Of a stretch of DNA of 64,000 nt, positions 59,934 through 64,000 are shown in pieces. Each line of letters begins with the position of its first letter. Positions within the stretch are counted from its first letter, which is position 1. Source of the stretch: a virus. Made by a program: the position numbers and the translations under genes. The notes below the pieces were generated by a model. The model did no database searches and was not told the DNA's origin. It saw only the letters and a program-made list of their open reading frames with translations. The stretch lies in IMG/VR virus record IMGVR_UViG_3300009702_001278, positions 1 to 64,000 of that record. The stretch is one strand, 5' to 3'.

Positions 59934-61184
59934 CTATTCCTTCTGGTCGAGTTGGATATTATAGGACCACGTAACACCTTTCTTCGTGTGGATTCCAAAC
60001 AACTTTTGCTCTGCTCGATCCTTCCTGCGAAGGTCTTTCAGGGAATACATATCGCCGCCCATAAAGGAACCATTCATCAAGATGCGACCGCTATTTGTCT
60101 GCAACTCGGCGGGGGTATGAAAATGCCCCAGCAACAGATAGTCTGGCTTCTCTTGCATAAGGCCAAGAATCAAACGTTCTGCTCGTTCTACACCATAGTA
60201 AGGCACACCCATGCTACCACGTATACCATCACCATGAGTCATGTAGAAATTGTGATCCTGTATCTTCTTCTGCAACCACCAAGCTTTGGGAATCTCCCAG
60301 TTGATATTGTCGTATTCGAGCATCGATGCTCTGACAAATTCGTAACAAATACGATCCCAGTTCGTGCTGTCCTTGTGGCTCCCCTTCTTACCAACTCTAC
60401 CATGATTGCCGTAGATGCCATAGAAGTTTACCTTTTCAAATGCTTGCGACCATACGGCTATTACATCTCTGATCGCAGCGGCACCTTCGATGAGTTGATC
60501 GTAGATATCCAGATCGATATAGCTGGAACTCCACGAACCTGCATCATTCATGCCTGCCACAACATCACCCAAGCTAAAAACATGCAGTTCAGGCAAGTTG
60601 CATACATGGCGGTGACGTTCTGCGATGCTAAGTACCGTATCTCTGAGTACACTAAGTCGCTTCTTGGCAATATTAATGTTGAATTCCGATAAGCCGCCTG
60701 TATCCTCTTTCGTGTAACTAGCACCTAAGTGCATATCACTGAGAATAACTCCCATATGTTCGTCACTATACGTCAACTTAGGATTGGGAACATACTTCAA
60801 GTCAGAAGGTTTAGGCTTAGGTAATCGCAATATAGAACTTTGTATAGCATCAATAACAAGTTGAGTCCTAGCTTGCTCTCGCTTGACCAGTCGCTCTTGA
60901 GTGCTTAAGGTAGTTTCAATTACCTTTTGCTTCTCGACCTCCCTATCTTCCATCTCTGCCAGCAATTCTTCCTTCTCGCCTTGGATTTCCAAGAACTTCA
61001 CCCAGTCGGTCTGCTGCCACTTCTTGTGGATTAAGTTCTCGCTATACTCTCGGCGGCTAATCTTATCGCTCATTATGTCAGCGATCTGCTTGTGAGTATT
61101 CTTGGCAACCTTGAGATGGTATAGCATTAACATCTCTTCGGTGGTCCATTTTCCGCCAGTACTGCCGTTGGTTTCGATAATCAT
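59934..61184 (-). CDS. Calcineurin-like metallophosphoesterase with N-terminal helix-turn-helix
   Basis: ATG 61184 follows GGGAG. The N-terminal 60 residues (WTTEEMLMLYHLKVAKNTHK, QIADIM) look like a SANT/Myb-type DNA-binding domain, then a coiled coil. The catalytic domain has VILSDMHLGASY, FSLGDVVAGMN, IYGNHGRVGKKG, MTHGDGIRG and LLGHFHTPAE, the five metallophosphoesterase motifs. A DNA-binding region fused to such a domain suggests a nuclease- or phosphodiesterase-like activity on DNA. Confidence 0.82.
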   Translation of the reverse strand: MIIETNGSTGGKWTTEEMLMLYHLKVAKNTHKQIADIMSDKISRREYSENLIHKKWQQTDWVKFLEIQGEKEELLAEMEDREVEKQKVIETTLSTQERLVKREQARTQLVIDAIQSSILRLPKPKPSDLKYVPNPKLTYSDEHMGVILSDMHLGASYTKEDTGGLSEFNINIAKKRLSVLRDTVLSIAERHRHVCNLPELHVFSLGDVVAGMNDAGSWSSSYIDLDIYDQLIEGAAAIRDVIAVWSQAFEKVNFYGIYGNHGRVGKKGSHKDSTNWDRICYEFVRASMLEYDNINWEIPKAWWLQKKIQDHNFYMTHGDGIRGSMGVPYYGVERAERLILGLMQEKPDYLLLGHFHTPAELQTNSGRILMNGSFMGGDMYSLKDLRRKDRAEQKLFGIHTKKGVTWSYNIQLDQKE

Positions 61185-61198
61185 CGTCAATCTCCCAT

Positions 61199-61981
61199 TT
61201 AATTTTTCTTAATCTCAGTAAAGGAATCCTGCTGAAAAAAAGATGGCCTTATCACAACTTCAGGAAAGTTTCGTCGAACGAACGTAGCCACGATGGCATC
61301 CGTTGCTTCGACCATTTTATCGTTATGTGTGCGCGTTACCCCTTCCGGGTTAATGCGATATTTTATCAGTGGTTCTTGGAAATTATACAGCTTACTGCCA
61401 CCTAATAGTAGACGACACCACAAATGAAGGTCCAGTGCCGTCTGAAGATACGGGTCCATCGAATAACCCCCGACCCTTAAAACAGCGTCCTTACGGTACA
61501 TACTTGAGGAATCTATGATGGGATTCAATTTATGTTTCTTGATGAGACGGAAGGCTTCTTGAGTATTTTGAGGTGGGTAAGACATCGTTCCACGAGAAGC
61601 TCCTGTATAGTTGATCTTGAAAGCATGCGAGCCAATGAAATCAACATCAGAGTTCTCATCGAGGAATTTCACCTCTTTCTCAAACCGTTCCGGCAGGCTG
61701 ATATCATCTCCATCATGTATTGCTATGTAGTCACCTTGAGCAACAAGAAGTGCCCTGTTGCGACTAATCGGTATTCCTTCATTATTGGCGTTCTCCAAAA
61801 GTCGCACGTTGTCATGCTGCTGGAAGTAGTCCAGCATAATCTCTCTGCTATCATCAGTTGAACCATCATTGACAAGTATAAGTTCAAAATCCTGAAATCT
61901 CTGACCAAATACTGAGTCGAGACTGTCTTTCAGGTACGGGCTAGCATTGTAAATTGTCGTGATAACCGTCAATTTAGGCAT
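61199..61981 (-). CDS. Family 2 glycosyltransferase (GT-A)
   Basis: The start is PKLTVITTIYNASPYLKDSL, with VNDGSTDDSREIM and AIHDGDDISLPERF (DxD-like metal motif), typical of GT2 enzymes using nucleotide sugars. 260 residues, single domain, no membrane segment. It may modify phage DNA or virion glycans or act with the GT4 enzyme upstream. Confidence 0.88.
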   Translation of the reverse strand: MPKLTVITTIYNASPYLKDSLDSVFGQRFQDFELILVNDGSTDDSREIMLDYFQQHDNVRLLENANNEGIPISRNRALLVAQGDYIAIHDGDDISLPERFEKEVKFLDENSDVDFIGSHAFKINYTGASRGTMSYPPQNTQEAFRLIKKHKLNPIIDSSSMYRKDAVLRVGGYSMDPYLQTALDLHLWCRLLLGGSKLYNFQEPLIKYRINPEGVTRTHNDKMVEATDAIVATFVRRNFPEVVIRPSFFQQDSFTEIKKN

Positions 61982-62011
61982 AAGCATCTTTCTTTCAGTA
62001 TAATGATATTT

Positions 62012-63106
62012 TCATCGTTCAATTAGTGTTCGGTATTGCGGTAAAACTTTATTCCAAGTCATCTCACGATCTATTTGTCTGCGTCCAAAATCCCCCAATG
62101 AGGGGGTACTCCATAATTCCTGTATATGCTGTCGGAACAGTCGTGTTTCTCTTGCACTTACCATACAATGATAATTGCGATCTTTTCCGCAAGTAACAAA
62201 CCTGCCACCATCTAACCCTCGCACGTTTCCAACATCAAATGACACCCAAGGAGTTCTGGCAGCCATAGCCTCAAGGATCACTAGAGGTGCCACCTCCTTC
62301 TCGGAAGTTAAAGTAAACAGGTTAGCAGCCTTGAAAAACGCCACCACATCTTCTCTGGGTAAGTTCTTCAAAAGATGAGAGTTTGTCACTCGTGATGTAT
62401 GAACCTTCTTCTTCCACAGTGTTTCAAGTTGTAATCCGACAGAGAACTCAATATCATTGCTGATCTGAAGATACTGGAAGTTTTCAAGATGTGTGAAACC
62501 CTTCACTACTTCAACCATATGTTCCTGCCCCTTACCGGGGAAAAAGTTAGCAACGTTAACCACCCAATATTGATTGCTATTGAGATTATACTTGTGAGCA
62601 AGTTCTTCTCTGGATATAGTATTGGAGTCGAATTCATCAGTGTCTACTCCATTCGGAATTACCACAGTTTTAGATTTTAGTGGACCAGTGCAGAATTTGT
62701 AATCCCTGTCATGTTCAGAGTGGCAAATCAACGTCTCTATATTGCTAGATTGCCTATGGAACTGCATGGCGTAGTTGCGGTTGCTATACATGTAGTTAGC
62801 CCCACACAACGCTATAATAAGCCGAGGCTTTATGATGTTCTTTACGATATGTCTGAAGAAGTCAAACACATCACTGTAGATAAAAACTACATCCGGCCCT
62901 ACTTTGTTAAGCTTAGTAAAGAAATGCTGCACATCTTTCGGGCTATACTCAATGATATGATCGGATGATTTGCGACCTGGTACTCTGCGCGTCAGAATAT
63001 ACACATCATGATCGTGAAAGCTCTCAGCGATTTTCTGAGTAACTATTTCACAACCGCCGACTGATGGCGCATAGTGATTGGTGCATATCGCAATCCTAAG
63101 AGGCAT
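62012..63106 (-). CDS. Family 4 glycosyltransferase (GT-B)
   Basis: GT4 features: IAICTNHYAPSVGGCEIVTQ (N-domain glycine loop), VIPNGVDTDEF, VVNVANFFPGKGQEHMVEVV and LTSEKEVAPLVILEAMA (the E-x7-E element). It transfers a sugar from a nucleotide donor. With the GT2 gene it probably builds a glycan. Acceptor unknown. Confidence 0.88.
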   Translation of the reverse strand: MPLRIAICTNHYAPSVGGCEIVTQKIAESFHDHDVYILTRRVPGRKSSDHIIEYSPKDVQHFFTKLNKVGPDVVFIYSDVFDFFRHIVKNIIKPRLIIALCGANYMYSNRNYAMQFHRQSSNIETLICHSEHDRDYKFCTGPLKSKTVVIPNGVDTDEFDSNTISREELAHKYNLNSNQYWVVNVANFFPGKGQEHMVEVVKGFTHLENFQYLQISNDIEFSVGLQLETLWKKKVHTSRVTNSHLLKNLPREDVVAFFKAANLFTLTSEKEVAPLVILEAMAARTPWVSFDVGNVRGLDGGRFVTCGKDRNYHCMVSARETRLFRQHIQELWSTPSLGDFGRRQIDREMTWNKVLPQYRTLIER

Positions 63107-63172
63107 GTTTTAGTTCTCTTATTCCTCGGCACTCACTATAAAACAACGAGTCATTTAGATGAATATACCCTT

Positions 63173-63463
63173 TCATGAGCCTTTATCAGCTGTATTCAAT
63201 ATTTCCACAGTGGGCGGTTCAGAGGCGGGCTTCTTTGCCTTGACCGAAGTCTGTTGCTCTACTGCAATCTTCGGTCCCCATTTGTTAACCCCCTGACTTT
63301 GGGCCATCTGATATATTGTGTCACGTATATCTAGTAGCACCTGGATGCTCACTTTTTGCAAGATAATCTGAATTTTGTCGGGTTCCAGCTTCAAATCCTG
63401 ATTGTCGGGGTGCAACCATTGGAGTAACCCTTCTATTTTTGCTCTGTCATCATGCGGGTTCAT
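63173..63463 (-). CDS. Hypothetical protein (96 aa)
   Basis: ATG 63463 (MNPHDDRAKIEGLLQWLHPD), after AAGGAAGGACACT, is preferred to the longer frame reaching 63568, which runs inside the upstream gene. The product is helical with a Lys/Pro-rich C-terminus. No family is recognised. A 66-bp gap without genes follows it. Confidence 0.5.
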   Translation of the reverse strand: MNPHDDRAKIEGLLQWLHPDNQDLKLEPDKIQIILQKVSIQVLLDIRDTIYQMAQSQGVNKWGPKIAVEQQTSVKAKKPASEPPTVEILNTADKGS

Positions 63464-63710
63464 AGTGTCCTTCCTTTTTATAAGTAATAGAATCAATATT
63501 GCGAGCGTTATATCGTGCAACCAGACGGTCATCCTTCCAGACTCGCAACCATACAATGCTGTATTCACCTAGATATTGCTCTTCGGCATCAATTAGGATT
63601 ACCCCATCCATTCCAACACTAACTGAATCGTATAAGACGCCAGGAGTATAAGGCGAAGCCTCCCACCCAATACGATGGATGGGAGGGCTGTCTATTAGTA
63701 TTTTGTCCAT
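63450..63710 (-). CDS. Hypothetical beta-rich protein (86 aa)
   Basis: Strand-rich (GVILIDAEEQYLGEYSIVWL, RVWKDDRLVARYNARNIDS), possibly a small barrel. No family is recognised. Its ATG lies 8 bp after the GroES stop, and its end overlaps the next gene by 14 bp. Confidence 0.5.
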   Translation of the reverse strand: MDKILIDSPPIHRIGWEASPYTPGVLYDSVSVGMDGVILIDAEEQYLGEYSIVWLRVWKDDRLVARYNARNIDSITYKKEGHYEPA

Positions 63711-63718
63711 AAGATTGA

Positions 63719-64000
63719 TTTACTCTAAAATAGCTAGCACCTCAGCGGCGGCCATAACCAGATAAGTCTTTCCATCGACTTCAACTTCGCTCCCGCCATA
63801 TGTGGCGAAGACCACATTGTCACCAACAGACAGAGGAATAGGTTTGACAGTGCCATCATTCATCAACAGTCCTTCACCAACAGCGACAACTGTCCCACGC
63901 TTAGGTTTTTCCTTCGAGGTTTCAGGAGCATATAGATTTGTGCCACCGAGCTTCTCTTCGGCACTATGCTGCTCAATAACAACTTTGTCAAATAGGGGCT
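63719..64000 (-). CDS. groS: GroES-like co-chaperonin, cut by the window edge
   Basis: The frame, open to the right edge, reads PLFDKVVIEQHSAEEKLGG, LYAPETSKEKPKRGTVVAVG, LSVGDNVVFATYGGSEVEV and TYLVMAAAEVLAILE. It follows Cpn10 from the first strand, through the IVLP-like mobile loop region and VGDxVxFxxYxGxE, to the last strand. Only the first residues are missing. Phage GroES homologues (T4 gp31 type) pair with host or phage GroEL to fold large virion proteins. Confidence 0.88.

Noticed and set aside
1-64000. Reassignment of UAG to glutamine (as in some huge phages)
   Set aside because: Many intact genes end in UAG directly before the next SD, ATG or a terminator (for example 347, 2501, 22637, 25575 and 26270), so UAG is a normal stop; only isolated in-frame UAGs need another explanation.

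Overview
The window looks like part of the genome of a large tailed double-stranded DNA bacteriophage. Essentially every gene reads on the minus strand in long, tightly packed, often overlapping operons (ATGA, GTGA and TGATG junctions). Replication, recombination, DNA-methylation and nucleotide genes are mixed with homing endonucleases, inteins and many small proteins without recognisable relatives. No capsid, tail or terminase gene was recognised, so this is an early/middle metabolic part of the genome. Genes use ordinary Shine-Dalgarno sites and all three stop codons. UAG ends many genes, so the standard bacterial code applies.

Layout, in window order. 1-1.2 kb: a partial gene, a promoter, a terminator and a tmRNA gene with its own promoter. 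1.2-10 kb: HNH protein, PurA/PurZ-family synthetase, saccharopine-dehydrogenase-like enzyme, PP-type phosphatase, Ycf35-like protein, a LAGLIDADG endonuclease beside a truncated radical-SAM gene, and a vWA protein. 10-14.4 kb: a nonulosonic (sialic-type) acid cassette (HAD phosphatase, NeuB, NeuA, two DUF115/Maf-like transferase candidates). 14.5-28 kb: UvrD-type helicase, thioredoxin-like protein, intein-bearing YkgJ protein, Gp157-like and SpoVS-like proteins, a sigma-like factor, Cas4-like nuclease, TOPRIM primase half, RecA and an SSB candidate. 28-36 kb: a split bacterial-type DNA polymerase III alpha (C-half with two inteins, N-half with a probable 50-nt translational bypass), a CYTH-kinase fusion and two methyltransferases. 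36-47 kb: small proteins, uracil-DNA glycosylase, three more methyltransferases, a nuclease candidate and the CHC2 primase half. 46-52 kb: DnaB-type helicase, loader, a Ycf46-like AAA ATPase fractured by a split intein, and IF3. 52-64 kb: a 500-bp gene-free region, an adenine methyltransferase, a UvsW-like helicase with an intein, a metallophosphoesterase, two glycosyltransferases and a GroES-like gene cut by the window edge.

The most unusual feature is the number of genes whose reading frame is broken exactly at a stop codon. dnaE-N carries a 50-nt gap with matched CAG take-off and landing codons, a UAG directly after take-off, a 10-bp hairpin and an SD-like GGAG just before landing. This is the architecture of the T4 gene 60 bypass. 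A DNA methyltransferase has a 7-nt gap (TAT|TAG T TAT), infC changes frame at UCU-UAA, a small gene changes frame at CUU-UGA, and two further genes carry single in-frame UAG codons. Together with the phage-encoded tmRNA, this suggests either extensive programmed recoding or many recent inactivations. The second unusual feature is a homing endonuclease gene lying wholly inside a DnaE intein but in a different reading frame, while the intein frame stays open for about 960 nt.
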